Below are positions 8,849 through 16,927 of a stretch of DNA of 64,000 nucleotides, piece after piece. The notes under the pieces were generated by a model. The model ran no database searches. It worked only from the letters and a program-made list of their open reading frames with translations, and had not been told where the DNA came from. Within the stretch, counting starts at the first letter, position 1; each line of letters starts with the position of its first letter. The stretch comes from JBFELU01 sp041572755. GTDB taxonomy: Bacteria > Actinomycetota > Acidimicrobiia > Spongiisociales > UBA11373. The DNA is taken from contig JBFFRY010000005.1 of NCBI GenBank assembly GCA_041572755.1, positions 54,493 to 118,492 on the forward strand, given 5' to 3'. The translations under genes and the position numbers were made by a program.

Positions 8849-8983
8849 TCAGGGATCGTCGGTGAACCCCCAGATCTGCCCGGCGATCACGCAGCGGTGG
8901 CCGAACACGTTGAGCCCGTAGGCGGTCGACTCGCCGTCCCAGCCGACGACGTGACCCGCCGGCAAGCACGGCCACAGAGACAA
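8849..8983 (-). pseudogene. Probable small gene remnant
   Basis: A 44-codon frame from TTG 8983 reads a compact, protein-like sequence ending GWDGESTAYGLNVFGHRCVI and AGQIWGFTDDP before the stop. It is immediately preceded in frame by a stop, and the neighbouring frame supplies an ATG followed by a signal-peptide-like stretch (MRNSLLVSVAVLAGG). A single frameshift near 8940 would join the two into one small secreted protein. I read it as a frameshifted or decayed gene; function unknown. Confidence 0.35.
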
Positions 8984-9164
8984 GAAGACTGTTTCGCATC
9001 ACACTCTCTTGCACGGGGAACAGTGCATTCGAGTCACGCTGTGAGGAGTGAGCCAACCGGTCCCCGCCGCCGGATCACCGGCACCGTGATCGGGGAACGC
9101 TCGAGTCGAACGCCGCCATCGGCAGGGGATCGACGAGGCCTGCGGCGGAGGGCGGCACCGACGC

Positions 9165-9198
9165 GTGGGAGGCCGGCCCTTGCGAGCCGGCCTCCCAC
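9165..9198 (-). terminator. Strong hairpin after the multicopper oxidase gene
   Basis: Perfect 13-bp stem GTGGGAGGCCGGC / GCCGGCCTCCCAC with an 8-base loop, starting 15 bp beyond the oxidase stop codon. No T-run follows on either strand, so termination may depend on the hairpin alone or on Rho, or the hairpin may stabilise the 3' end of the mRNA. Confidence 0.6.
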
Positions 9199-9212
9199 AT
9201 CGACTGCCTCTA

Positions 9213-12191
9213 TTACGGGGTCGTCCACTCCACGTGGAGGAGCGGCGCCCGGTCGGGATCACCGTTGTAAGACACGGCCACCCGCTTGCCGACGCCATCA
9301 ATGATGAGGGCAATGGCGTTGCCGGGAGCCCAGTCCCCTCGATTCACGACCGACTGAATGAGCGCCGACAGATCCGCGGTGCGTTGAGCCGACAGCGAAT
9401 CGCCTGCGTTCTCCCAGCGGGGAGGACTCCAGGGGACCGATGGCCCGGCGATGCGGCTGGACACGCCGTTGACACCGGAGAACGGTGCGGCATCACCGCT
9501 CACGTCGGCGGTGATGCTCAGGTTGGTGGTCCGTCCGGTCGGCTCGTCGACCGTGAACTGGACCCAGGCGGCGGTGATCGTGGCCCCGTTGGGGATGCTC
9601 AGTCCATCCCACCACAGGCCCACCGTCTGGATCGTGTTCTCCTCGATCATCTCCAGATCCGACGATCCGAACATGAGGTTCCCGTTGTTCCCGTTCTCCT
9701 CGACGTCGTCGCTGCCGGCCGCGATGCGAAGGTTGAGTTCGCCGTCGGGTTCGGGCTGGCACGATGACGGATCGAGGATGCAGGGATCCTGGGGACAACC
9801 CGGGGACGTCGGGTCGAGGACACAGGGGTCCTGGGGGCATCCGGGAGCCGTCGGGTCGAGACCACACGGGTCCGGCGGTGCGCCGGTCGTGTTCCACTCG
9901 ACGTGGAGGAGCGGCGCCTTGTCGGGATCACCGTCGTAGGACTCGGCGACCCGCTTGCCGTTGCCACCGATGATGAGGGCGATGGCATTACCGGGCGCCC
10001 AGCCGCCGTTGCCGACGACCTCCTGGATCACGTTGGAGATGTCGACGGTGCGTTGATCAGCACCGCTGGCGCCCATGGTGTTCCACCGGGGCACGGTCCA
10101 CGATGCCGCGTTGGTGGTGAGCGGCCTGCCGACCACGTCGTTCGTCGTCGAGAAGGTCGGAGCGTCCCCGGTGTCGTGTCCCCGGATGTCGAGGACCGTG
10201 GTGCGTCCGGTGGTCTCGTCGACCGTGAACTGGACCCAGGCTTTGGTGATCGTGGCGCCGACGGGGATGTTGAGCCCGTCCCACCTGATGCCCACCGTTT
10301 GCGGGTTGTTCTCCTCGACCATCTCGAGATCCGAGGAACGCAGGTTCACCCCACCGTTCTGTTCGGCGTCGTCGCTGGAGGCGGAGACGCGCGCCTCGGT
10401 GACGCCCTCGACGACCTGGCCTTCACCGACCTCGAAGGGCCGCATCATCTCGTGGTCCTCGTGGGACAAGATGTGGCAGTGCCAGACGTATCGTCCGGGT
10501 CGGTCGAAGGTCGCGATCACCCGAACCACCGAGCCCGGAGGTACCTGGACGGTGTCCTTGAGGCCGGCGTCATCTTCCAGGGAAACCGGGCTGCCCTGGA
10601 GTTGGATCTGGGTCTCGTCGAGCTTCAGGCCGACACCCATGGTCGGGTAGTTCCACCCGAGATCCTGGAGGCACGGGCCCAGGTTCTGATTCCCGTTGCA
10701 GTTGAATCTCTGCCGATTCAGCACCTGGAAGGCAACCAGGTGGAGGTGGATCGGGTGGCTGTCCTCGGTGGCGTTGTAGATCTCCCAGATCTCGACGCTG
10801 CCGAGCGCCGGGTCCTCGGTGATCTGGTCGTCCCAGAACAGCGTGCCGTCCTCCATTGTTCCCAGCATGGGTCGCAGCCGTCCATGCTCGTCTTCCGTCT
10901 CGAAGAGCACCAGCTTCCGGGTGTTGTCCGCATCACCGGCGGTGAGGGTGTCGATGCTGTTCAGATTGGAGGTGCCGTGGATCGTCGCGTTGGCGACGTT
11001 GGCCCCACCCAGGACTCGGAACTGCATGATCCGGCCGGTGGTGTTCGGGTCGGCCGGCGTCTGGGCTCCACCCTTGTAGGGCTCATCGGGACCCACGTTC
11101 TCGAGCACGATGTCGTTGCCCTGCCGGTTGCGGAAGTCGACGACGATCTCGGCTCTCTCGCCGGGCGCCAGGAGCAGACCATCGATCACTCTCGGTTCAT
11201 TCAGGAAGCCGTTGTCGGTGGCGATGTGGAGGAAGTCCATGCCGTTGTCGAACTCGAAGTCGTAGAACCGCGAGTCGGAGCCGTTGAGCAAGCGGAGCCG
11301 ATACAGGGCCGGTTCCACGTTCATGTAGGGCCACGCCATCCCGTTGACCAGGATGTAGTCGCCGAAGAACTCGGGTATCACGCTCGGATCCGGGGCACCC
11401 GATTCGATCGGATCGGCCGGGAAGTACAGCTGCCCGTTCCCGGTGAACATCCGATCCTGGATGACCAGCTCCTGGTCGTAGTCCCCGTCGGGGAGCACAC
11501 CGCCATCGATGAGCGCCTGCTCGTTGTCGTCGTGGAGCAGGTAGAACCCGGCCAGCCCGGCATACACGTTCAGCCGGGTGATGCCCAGGGCGTGATCGTG
11601 GTACCAGAGGGTCGCCGCCTGCTGGTCGTTGTCGTAGTGATAGGTCTCCTTGACGAACTGGGGCCCGGTCTCGGCCCAGTCCCGGGTGAACCATGCCTCC
11701 GGGAGGCCATCACTGGCCGACTCGGTGTGACCACCGTGCAGATGGGTCACCGTGGGGATGCCGGCGCTGGGATCCGCCAGATGCAGACTGTCGTCGACCG
11801 GGAGCAGGTGGTTGTTCGGCAGGCGGTTGACCCACTTGATGTCTACGGGGACGCCTTCGTAGGCCTCGATGGTCGGGCCCGGATAGTAGGTTCGCCTGCC
11901 GACCCGGTATCCCCAGACGTTGGTGAGCAGCGGATCCCCGTTGCTGTCCACCAAGCCGAGCCACTGAGTCTTCTGCTTCATCTTGATCCGGAAGGTGCCA
12001 CCTTCAGTGGCGTCCAGCACCGCCGGGCTGGGGACCGGATTCTGGAACTTCGGGTGTGCTGCGGCATCGAGCAGAGTCGGTACCTGGGCCCCGACACTGC
12101 CCATCGCCGCCAGCGATAGCGAGATGAGGCCGACGGCGACCGCCAGCAAGAGCACCCGTCGCATCACGGGCGGTTGTCGTGTGGTGCGCAT
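9213..12191 (-). CDS. Secreted CotA-type multicopper oxidase with two C-terminal modules
   Basis: A 992-residue exported oxidase that would couple one-electron substrate oxidation to reduction of O2 to water. A signal peptide (cleavage near VGAQ) precedes cupredoxin domains with all copper motifs: THLHGGH and WYHDHALG in the N-terminal half, then HPIHLHLV and HCHILSHEDHEMM near residue 580. Spore-coat-laccase features (YPGPTIEAYEGVPV) are present. After about residue 595 come two copies of a roughly 170-residue beta module separated by a Cys-Pro-rich linker (DPCGLDPTAPGCPQ, DPCVLDPTSPGCPQ, DPCILDPSS). The linker is also a visible DNA repeat at about 9770-9875. The modules end in GNAIALII-G-GKRVA and APLLHVEW. 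They may be a substrate- or wall-binding tail. Transcribed alone behind a palindromic site. Confidence 0.93.
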   Translation of the reverse strand: MRTTRQPPVMRRVLLLAVAVGLISLSLAAMGSVGAQVPTLLDAAAHPKFQNPVPSPAVLDATEGGTFRIKMKQKTQWLGLVDSNGDPLLTNVWGYRVGRRTYYPGPTIEAYEGVPVDIKWVNRLPNNHLLPVDDSLHLADPSAGIPTVTHLHGGHTESASDGLPEAWFTRDWAETGPQFVKETYHYDNDQQAATLWYHDHALGITRLNVYAGLAGFYLLHDDNEQALIDGGVLPDGDYDQELVIQDRMFTGNGQLYFPADPIESGAPDPSVIPEFFGDYILVNGMAWPYMNVEPALYRLRLLNGSDSRFYDFEFDNGMDFLHIATDNGFLNEPRVIDGLLLAPGERAEIVVDFRNRQGNDIVLENVGPDEPYKGGAQTPADPNTTGRIMQFRVLGGANVANATIHGTSNLNSIDTLTAGDADNTRKLVLFETEDEHGRLRPMLGTMEDGTLFWDDQITEDPALGSVEIWEIYNATEDSHPIHLHLVAFQVLNRQRFNCNGNQNLGPCLQDLGWNYPTMGVGLKLDETQIQLQGSPVSLEDDAGLKDTVQVPPGSVVRVIATFDRPGRYVWHCHILSHEDHEMMRPFEVGEGQVVEGVTEARVSASSDDAEQNGGVNLRSSDLEMVEENNPQTVGIRWDGLNIPVGATITKAWVQFTVDETTGRTTVLDIRGHDTGDAPTFSTTNDVVGRPLTTNAASWTVPRWNTMGASGADQRTVDISNVIQEVVGNGGWAPGNAIALIIGGNGKRVAESYDGDPDKAPLLHVEWNTTGAPPDPCGLDPTAPGCPQDPCVLDPTSPGCPQDPCILDPSSCQPEPDGELNLRIAAGSDDVEENGNNGNLMFGSSDLEMIEENTIQTVGLWWDGLSIPNGATITAAWVQFTVDEPTGRTTNLSITADVSGDAAPFSGVNGVSSRIAGPSVPWSPPRWENAGDSLSAQRTADLSALIQSVVNRGDWAPGNAIALIIDGVGKRVAVSYNGDPDRAPLLHVEWTTP

Positions 12192-12273
12192 GTTTCTTCC
12201 TCCCGCGCGGGCTACGTCGCCGGAGAGGACCCTCTGCGTGCGGGGATCCTCCTGTGGCGCTCCTCGCGCCCCT

Positions 12274-12319
12274 TAGTGGTTGCCAACCACTATAGGTGAG
12301 TATCACGCTCCGTGTGCAA
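12274..12319 (-). promoter_or_regulatory. Oxidase promoter overlapping a perfect palindrome
   Basis: The 19-bp sequence TAGTGGTTG-C-CAACCACTA at 12274-12292 is a perfect inverted repeat about a central base. Reading toward the oxidase, a TTGCAC -35-like box (12319-12314) and a TATAGT -10-like box (12294-12289) are 19 bp apart, and the -10 lies within the edge of the palindrome. That is the usual placement of a repressor operator. The rest of 12192-12532 shows no gene. Confidence 0.6.
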
Positions 12320-12532
12320 TGAGACTCCTCGCAGTACACAGTGGGGTCGCCGGGCCCCCTCGTCGTTCTCGTAGTGGTGAAGCCCGGCGTGCTCGGTCCA
12401 GTTGGCTGCGCCCCCTGTCGCGATCGAGCCGATCGAGCGACCCATCTGCCGGCCTCCTCTCCCCATCCAAGGCTACGCGACCTGGGCAGCCATGGACTTT
12501 CGGCTCTGGTGGGATGCCCCCAGGGAGGCACC

Positions 12533-13132
12533 ATGACCCGCAGACGGTGCCGGCGAATCAGGGAGGCAGCCGTGGCCGGTCCCACGGTCCGGGCGGGAGC
12601 GGCGCTGCTCGCGGTGCTGATCGCCGCGGGATGCGGTGGCGGCGAGTCCGACGAGGCCGAGTTCCAGCCGCTCCCCCTCACCCGGGTGCACGAATGGGCC
12701 TACGCCGACGTCGGACTCCCCGACGAGTGGGGGGTCACCGGAGATCTCCCCGGCGGGTTCCAAGTCGCTTCCGAAGCGGGTCTGGTACCGGGCCGCGGGC
12801 TCGAACCCGGCCAGGTGCAGATCATGATCGGATACCTCCTCAACGCACCGTCTCTGGATGTGCCCCTCGCCGAGGAACTCGCCGACACCCTCGAGACGTG
12901 GGGTCTGGAGCAGATCGATGCCGAAGTGACGACGATGCTCGGTCACCCCACCGAGATCGTGACGGCGGCCGGCGAGCGCTTCGCCCGATTCGAAGCCCGG
13001 GTCGTGACCGGACCGGATACCGCGTTCTTCCTCTCCGCCTACGTCGCCCCCGATGAACTCGAGCGGCACCGCCCCACTCTCGAAGCGATCATCGAGAGCG
13101 CGGATCTCAAAGGCCTTCTCGCCGAAGAGTGA
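12533..13132 (+). CDS. Lipoprotein of unknown function
   Basis: A 199-residue product. The N-terminus is Arg-rich (MTRRRCRRIRE), then a hydrophobic stretch and lipobox LIAAGC, then an acidic linker GGGESDEAE. The mature domain alternates short strands and helices (VASEAGLVPGRGLEPGQVQI, FARFEARVVTGPDTAFFLSA) and resembles small lipid-anchored proteins of the outer face of the membrane, with no recognised family. ATG 12533 was chosen because GGGAGG lies 5 bp upstream; longer frames reaching 12341 have no ribosome site. It is convergent with the SLC13 carrier gene, 6 bp apart. Confidence 0.78.
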   Translation: MTRRRCRRIREAAVAGPTVRAGAALLAVLIAAGCGGGESDEAEFQPLPLTRVHEWAYADVGLPDEWGVTGDLPGGFQVASEAGLVPGRGLEPGQVQIMIGYLLNAPSLDVPLAEELADTLETWGLEQIDAEVTTMLGHPTEIVTAAGERFARFEARVVTGPDTAFFLSAYVAPDELERHRPTLEAIIESADLKGLLAEE

Positions 13133-13138
13133 CCCTGG

Positions 13139-14920
13139 TCAGAGCGGCCAGATCACCGGCAGGGTGAGCATCAGGGCGGCGAAGATGGCCACGGTGAGCG
13201 GCCCCCCCACCCGGGTGTAGTCGAAGAAGCGATACCCACCGGGGCCGAACACGAGGACGTTGGCCTTGTGTCCCACCGGAGTCAGGAACGACGTCGATGC
13301 CCCGATCACCGTCGCCAGCACGAAAGGCTGCACGTTGGCCCCCAAGGCCAGGGCCGCATCGATGGCGATGGGGACGATGAGCACCACGGCGGCGGCGTTC
13401 GACAGCGGCTGGGTGATGAGCGCCGCCAAGAGGTAGATCCCCGCCAGGACCCCCAGTTCGCCCATCCCTCCGAACAGGTCCAGCAAGGCGTCGGCGACGT
13501 ACTGGGCGGTCCCGGTGCTCTCCATGGCGGTGCCCAGCGACAACATTCCGGCCACCAGGAACACGGTGCGCCAGTCGATGTTGGCGTAGGCCTCGTCCAT
13601 GGTGAGGCATCCGGTGACGATCATCACCACCGCCGCCAGCACCATGGCGGTGGCGATTGAAACCTCGAAGACGAGCACCAGCAGCAGCATCAGCACCATG
13701 GCGCCCACCGCGATCGGAGCCTTGGTGCGCCGCAGCGGCTTCCGCGGCACCGGCTCCAGCACCAGGAACTCGTCGCCGTCCCGGATGTTCTGCACCCGGC
13801 GGGTGGGCCCCCGCAGCAGGAGGGCATCGCCGAACTGCAGCGGGAGGTCGGGCAGGCGCCGGGTCATGACCGCGCCCCGCCGCCAGATGGCCAGCACGTC
13901 GAACCCGTAGGTGTCCCGGAAGGACTCCTCCCGCAGGGTCCGGCCCTCCAGGTGGGTGTTGGGGGCGAGGGTGGCCTCGATCACCAGCGTTTCGCCGTCC
14001 TCGAGACGGCTCAGGTCGGGCCGCAGTCCCGAACCCACCGTGAGGCCGAGTTCCTCCTGGGCCCGGAGCAATTCCGAGGCGTGCCCCTGCAGGAGCAGCG
14101 TGTCGCCCCGGGCGATGCGCACATCGCTGCGAATCCTCGAAATGGTGCGATCACCCCTGACGATGGACATCACGGTGAGGTCGTAATCGGCCCCGAGGCG
14201 GGACTCGCCGAGGGTCTTGCCGACGAGGCTGCTCCCCTCCGCTACCTGAGCCTCACCGATGTAGTCCCTGATCTGGCGAAAGAGGGCGTCGGGATCTTCC
14301 GGGGTCTCGCGGTACGGGAGAAGACGGCGGCCCAGCAAAGCCATGTAGGCGATGCCGACCACGAACACGATCGACCCCATCGGCGTGAAGTCGAAGAAGC
14401 CGAAGCCTTCCAGGTTGCGTTCGGCCATGATTTCGGCCCCCAGGATGTTGGCCGGGGTTCCGATGAGGGTCATGTTGCCGCCCAGGAGAGAGGCAAACGA
14501 CAGCGGGATCAGGAGGCGCGACACCGGGACGTCGGCCCGCCGGGAGACCCCGATCACCACCGGCAGCAGCATGGCGGTCGCCCCCACGTTGTTGATGAAG
14601 GCCGACATGACGCCGCAGACCACCATGATCATCACGATCAGCCGGGTCTCGCTGGTCCCGGCCATGCGGATGAGCCCACGACCCATCCAATCGGCCACCC
14701 CGGTGAGCAGCATCCCGGCGGAGACGATGTACACGGCCCACACGGTGATCACCGCCGGATTGGCAAAACCTGCGAAGGCCTCGGCCGGATCGACGAGGTC
14801 GGTGAGGGTCACGGTGAGCAACACCAGGAGGGCGATGACGTCGACCCGCAGCTTGTCGGTGGCGAACAACACGATCGCCACGCCGACGATGGCCAACGTC
14901 AACCCGATGTCGAATGTCAC
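13139..14920 (-). CDS. SLC13/DASS-type carrier with two TrkA-C domains
   Basis: A 593-residue inner-membrane carrier. Two halves of hydrophobic helices (about 1-190 and 400-593) flank a soluble centre (about 205-375) with two TrkA-C-like repeats (VGKTLGESRLGADYDLTVMS; LEGRTLREESFRDTYGFDVL). Each half has an SLC13/CitMHS-type signature: SAFINNVGATAMLLPVVIG with LGGNMTLIGTPANI, and TQPLSNAAAVVLIVPIAID with TPVGHKANVLV. Relatives move di- and tricarboxylates, sulfate or other anions with sodium. It is divergent from the ring-hydrolase operon (118 bp between starts), so it may import that pathway's substrate or export an organic acid; this is inference. Confidence 0.9.
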   Translation of the reverse strand: MTFDIGLTLAIVGVAIVLFATDKLRVDVIALLVLLTVTLTDLVDPAEAFAGFANPAVITVWAVYIVSAGMLLTGVADWMGRGLIRMAGTSETRLIVMIMVVCGVMSAFINNVGATAMLLPVVIGVSRRADVPVSRLLIPLSFASLLGGNMTLIGTPANILGAEIMAERNLEGFGFFDFTPMGSIVFVVGIAYMALLGRRLLPYRETPEDPDALFRQIRDYIGEAQVAEGSSLVGKTLGESRLGADYDLTVMSIVRGDRTISRIRSDVRIARGDTLLLQGHASELLRAQEELGLTVGSGLRPDLSRLEDGETLVIEATLAPNTHLEGRTLREESFRDTYGFDVLAIWRRGAVMTRRLPDLPLQFGDALLLRGPTRRVQNIRDGDEFLVLEPVPRKPLRRTKAPIAVGAMVLMLLLVLVFEVSIATAMVLAAVVMIVTGCLTMDEAYANIDWRTVFLVAGMLSLGTAMESTGTAQYVADALLDLFGGMGELGVLAGIYLLAALITQPLSNAAAVVLIVPIAIDAALALGANVQPFVLATVIGASTSFLTPVGHKANVLVFGPGGYRFFDYTRVGGPLTVAIFAALMLTLPVIWPL

Positions 14921-15038
14921 GTGCTCACCTCAACAGCGCCGCCATGAGCGTAGGGGTTCCCGTCCCCCATGTGGGGCACACCAACCCACCGGCCCTTGAG
15001 TAGATTCGGCGTGTTCGTTTCTCGAAAGGGTTGATCCA
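14921..15038. promoter_or_regulatory. Divergent regulatory region, SLC13 carrier / ring-hydrolase operon
   Basis: It contains the 12-bp inverted repeat CCCCA-TG-TGGGG at 14965-14976 and a TAGATT hexamer at 15001-15006 that could be a -10 toward the AtzD-like gene; no convincing -35 precedes it. A weak ribosome site (AAAGGG) lies about 10 bp before ATG 15039. It is the only non-coding stretch ahead of the eleven-gene plus-strand operon. Confidence 0.35.
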
Positions 15039-16133
15039 ATGGCCATCGAGGCACGCAAGGTCGTCTTGGAGAGCGTCTCGGATGCTTCAGGCATGGCCCG
15101 GCTCATCGACGAGGGAGCCTTTGCCGCCGACGAGGTGATCGCCGTGGTCGGCAAGACCGAAGGCAACGGCGGCGTCAACGATTTCACCCGGATCCTCGCC
15201 GATCAGGCGTTCCGCAAGGTGCTCCTCGAGAAGGGGTCCCGCACCGAAGCCGACATCGCAGAGATTCCGATGGTGTGGTCGGGAGGCACCGACGGAATCC
15301 TCACTCCGCACGCCACGATCTTCGCCCGCAATGCCGCCACCGGGCCTGCCGAGGAGACCCGACTGGCGGTGGGTTTCGCCATGAGCGAACGGATACTGCC
15401 GGAGGACATCGGCCGCCCGGCGATGGTGGAGAAGGTCGCCGCCGGGGTCAAACAGGCGATGGCCGAGGCCGGGATCACCGATCCGGCCGAAGTCCACTAC
15501 GTGCAGACCAAGACGCCGCTGCTCACCATGGAGACGATCAACGACGCCAAATCCCGGGGCCACACCGTTTGGACCGAAGAGCCGCTCGAATCCATGAACC
15601 TCTCCAACGGCACCACGGCGTTGGGGATTGCGGTTGCCCTCGGGGAGATCGGGATGCCTGACACCGACGCCATCGGCAAGGACACCTCGCTGTTCTCGGC
15701 GGTCGCCTCGTGCTCTTCGGGCGTCGAACTGGACCGTGCCCAGATCGTCCTGGTGGGAAATGCCCCGGGGGCGGGAGGCCCCTACCGCATCGGGCACAGC
15801 GTCATGGACGACGCCCTCGACTTCGAGGGCGTCTACGAAGCCATCCGCTCCGCCGGGCTCGACCTTCCCGAGCGGGCCCGAGCCGACGATCTCGACGGGC
15901 GACTGGTCAACGTCTTCGTCAAGTGCGAGGCCGATCCCGCCGCCCGGGTGCGGGGACGCCGTCAGGTGTCGCTCGACGACAGCGACGTTCATCACCATCG
16001 CCACATCAAGGGTGCGGTGGGCGGTGTGGTGGCGGCGGCGGTCGGCGACCCGGCCGTGTTCGTGTCCGTAGCGGCGCTCCATCAGGGCCCGGCCGGGGGA
16101 GGACCGGTGTCGGCCATCGTCGACCTGTCTTGA
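15039..16133 (+). CDS. Ring-opening amidohydrolase, AtzD/barbiturase family
   Basis: A 364-residue enzyme of the cyanuric-acid-hydrolase/barbiturase family, which uses three Ser-Lys pairs, one per repeat, to open cyclic imides. Family features seen: VVGKTEGNGG, WSGGTDGILTPHATIF, the second-domain Lys region VQTKTPLL, SCSSGVELDRAQIVLVGNA, HIKGAVGGVVAAAV and the final VFVSVAALHQGPAGGGPVSA. Substrate cannot be read: known members hydrolyse cyanuric acid to carboxybiuret or barbiturate to ureidomalonate. Linkage to a carbamoyltransferase-like set and a molybdenum hydroxylase favours a pyrimidine-type ring such as barbiturate over a triazine (inference). It is the first gene of the operon. Confidence 0.9.
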   Translation: MAIEARKVVLESVSDASGMARLIDEGAFAADEVIAVVGKTEGNGGVNDFTRILADQAFRKVLLEKGSRTEADIAEIPMVWSGGTDGILTPHATIFARNAATGPAEETRLAVGFAMSERILPEDIGRPAMVEKVAAGVKQAMAEAGITDPAEVHYVQTKTPLLTMETINDAKSRGHTVWTEEPLESMNLSNGTTALGIAVALGEIGMPDTDAIGKDTSLFSAVASCSSGVELDRAQIVLVGNAPGAGGPYRIGHSVMDDALDFEGVYEAIRSAGLDLPERARADDLDGRLVNVFVKCEADPAARVRGRRQVSLDDSDVHHHRHIKGAVGGVVAAAVGDPAVFVSVAALHQGPAGGGPVSAIVDLS

Positions 16134-16927
16134 CGGTCTCGCACACGATCCCGAGCACCTCGGTCGTCACCGGGGCCGCCAGCCTCGGCGTGGCTCCGAT
16201 CATCGACGGCCCGTCGCGGCAGGGCATGGTGCTGGGGGTCTCGGATCGAGCCGCCTGGATGAGCGTCGGTGCCGAGGTGCTGCTCCTCGCCGACCCGGCT
16301 GCGGTGCGCCTTCCCAACGGGATCTCCCTGGGCCCGGGGCCCGGGGCAATCCACCCCGGCGGTGCGGTGACGGTCGGCGGTGGCGAGGTGGCGATCGCCG
16401 GGATGCTGATCAGGCCCGTGCGATGGTGGGATCCCCGCCCGGTGCTGCCCGTCGCCACCGATTCTCTCGTCGCCGACCGGCTCGCCTCCATCGAAACTCC
16501 CGCCTTCGACGACGCCGGGCTGGAGACCGCCCTGCGGAACCGTGACCCGGAGCAGGTCTTCGCCGCCGCCGACCGTCTGCTCGGCCGCGGAGACGGGCTC
16601 ACGCCGTGGGGGGACGATCTCCTGGCCGGCTCCCTGGCGGCCCATGCCCTCCTCGGGGAGGCCGTCGGGCGAGGTCCGGGCCTGGTGGAAGCAGTCGCCG
16701 ACCCGGTCAACGCCCGGGCTGCAGTGCGGACCACCGCCCTGTCGGCGGCGCTGCTGCGCCACGCCTGTCGCGGCGAGGTCGCCGACCCGGCGGCCCGGCT
16801 CCTGGAGGCACTGTGCGGACGGGGGGTGCTCGCCCCGGCCGCCGCGGGGCTCGCATCCGTCGGCCACAGCTCGGGGCCGGCCTTGCTCGCCGGGATCGGG
16901 GTGGGCACCCGGGCGGTGATCGGATGA
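16130..16927 (+). CDS. DUF2877 protein, AllH-like subunit of oxamate carbamoyltransferase-type enzyme
   Basis: The 265-residue product carries the DUF2877 signature GRGDGLTPWGDDLLAG in its second half, plus a C-terminal SSGPALLAGI segment. In E. coli the homologue AllH (formerly YlbF) is reported as one of three proteins forming oxamate carbamoyltransferase with AllF and AllG. The start is a TTG at 16130 overlapping the stop of the ring hydrolase (TTGA), and its stop overlaps the FdrA-like start (ATGA), so the set is translationally coupled. The frame is open further upstream but only as an overlap with the hydrolase gene. Confidence 0.85.
   Translation: MTVSHTIPSTSVVTGAASLGVAPIIDGPSRQGMVLGVSDRAAWMSVGAEVLLLADPAAVRLPNGISLGPGPGAIHPGGAVTVGGGEVAIAGMLIRPVRWWDPRPVLPVATDSLVADRLASIETPAFDDAGLETALRNRDPEQVFAAADRLLGRGDGLTPWGDDLLAGSLAAHALLGEAVGRGPGLVEAVADPVNARAAVRTTALSAALLRHACRGEVADPAARLLEALCGRGVLAPAAAGLASVGHSSGPALLAGIGVGTRAVIG

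Noticed and set aside
15039..16133. Naming the AtzD-family protein cyanuric acid hydrolase
   Set aside because: No other triazine genes (biuret or allophanate hydrolase) are present; family members also act on barbiturate, so substrate is left open.
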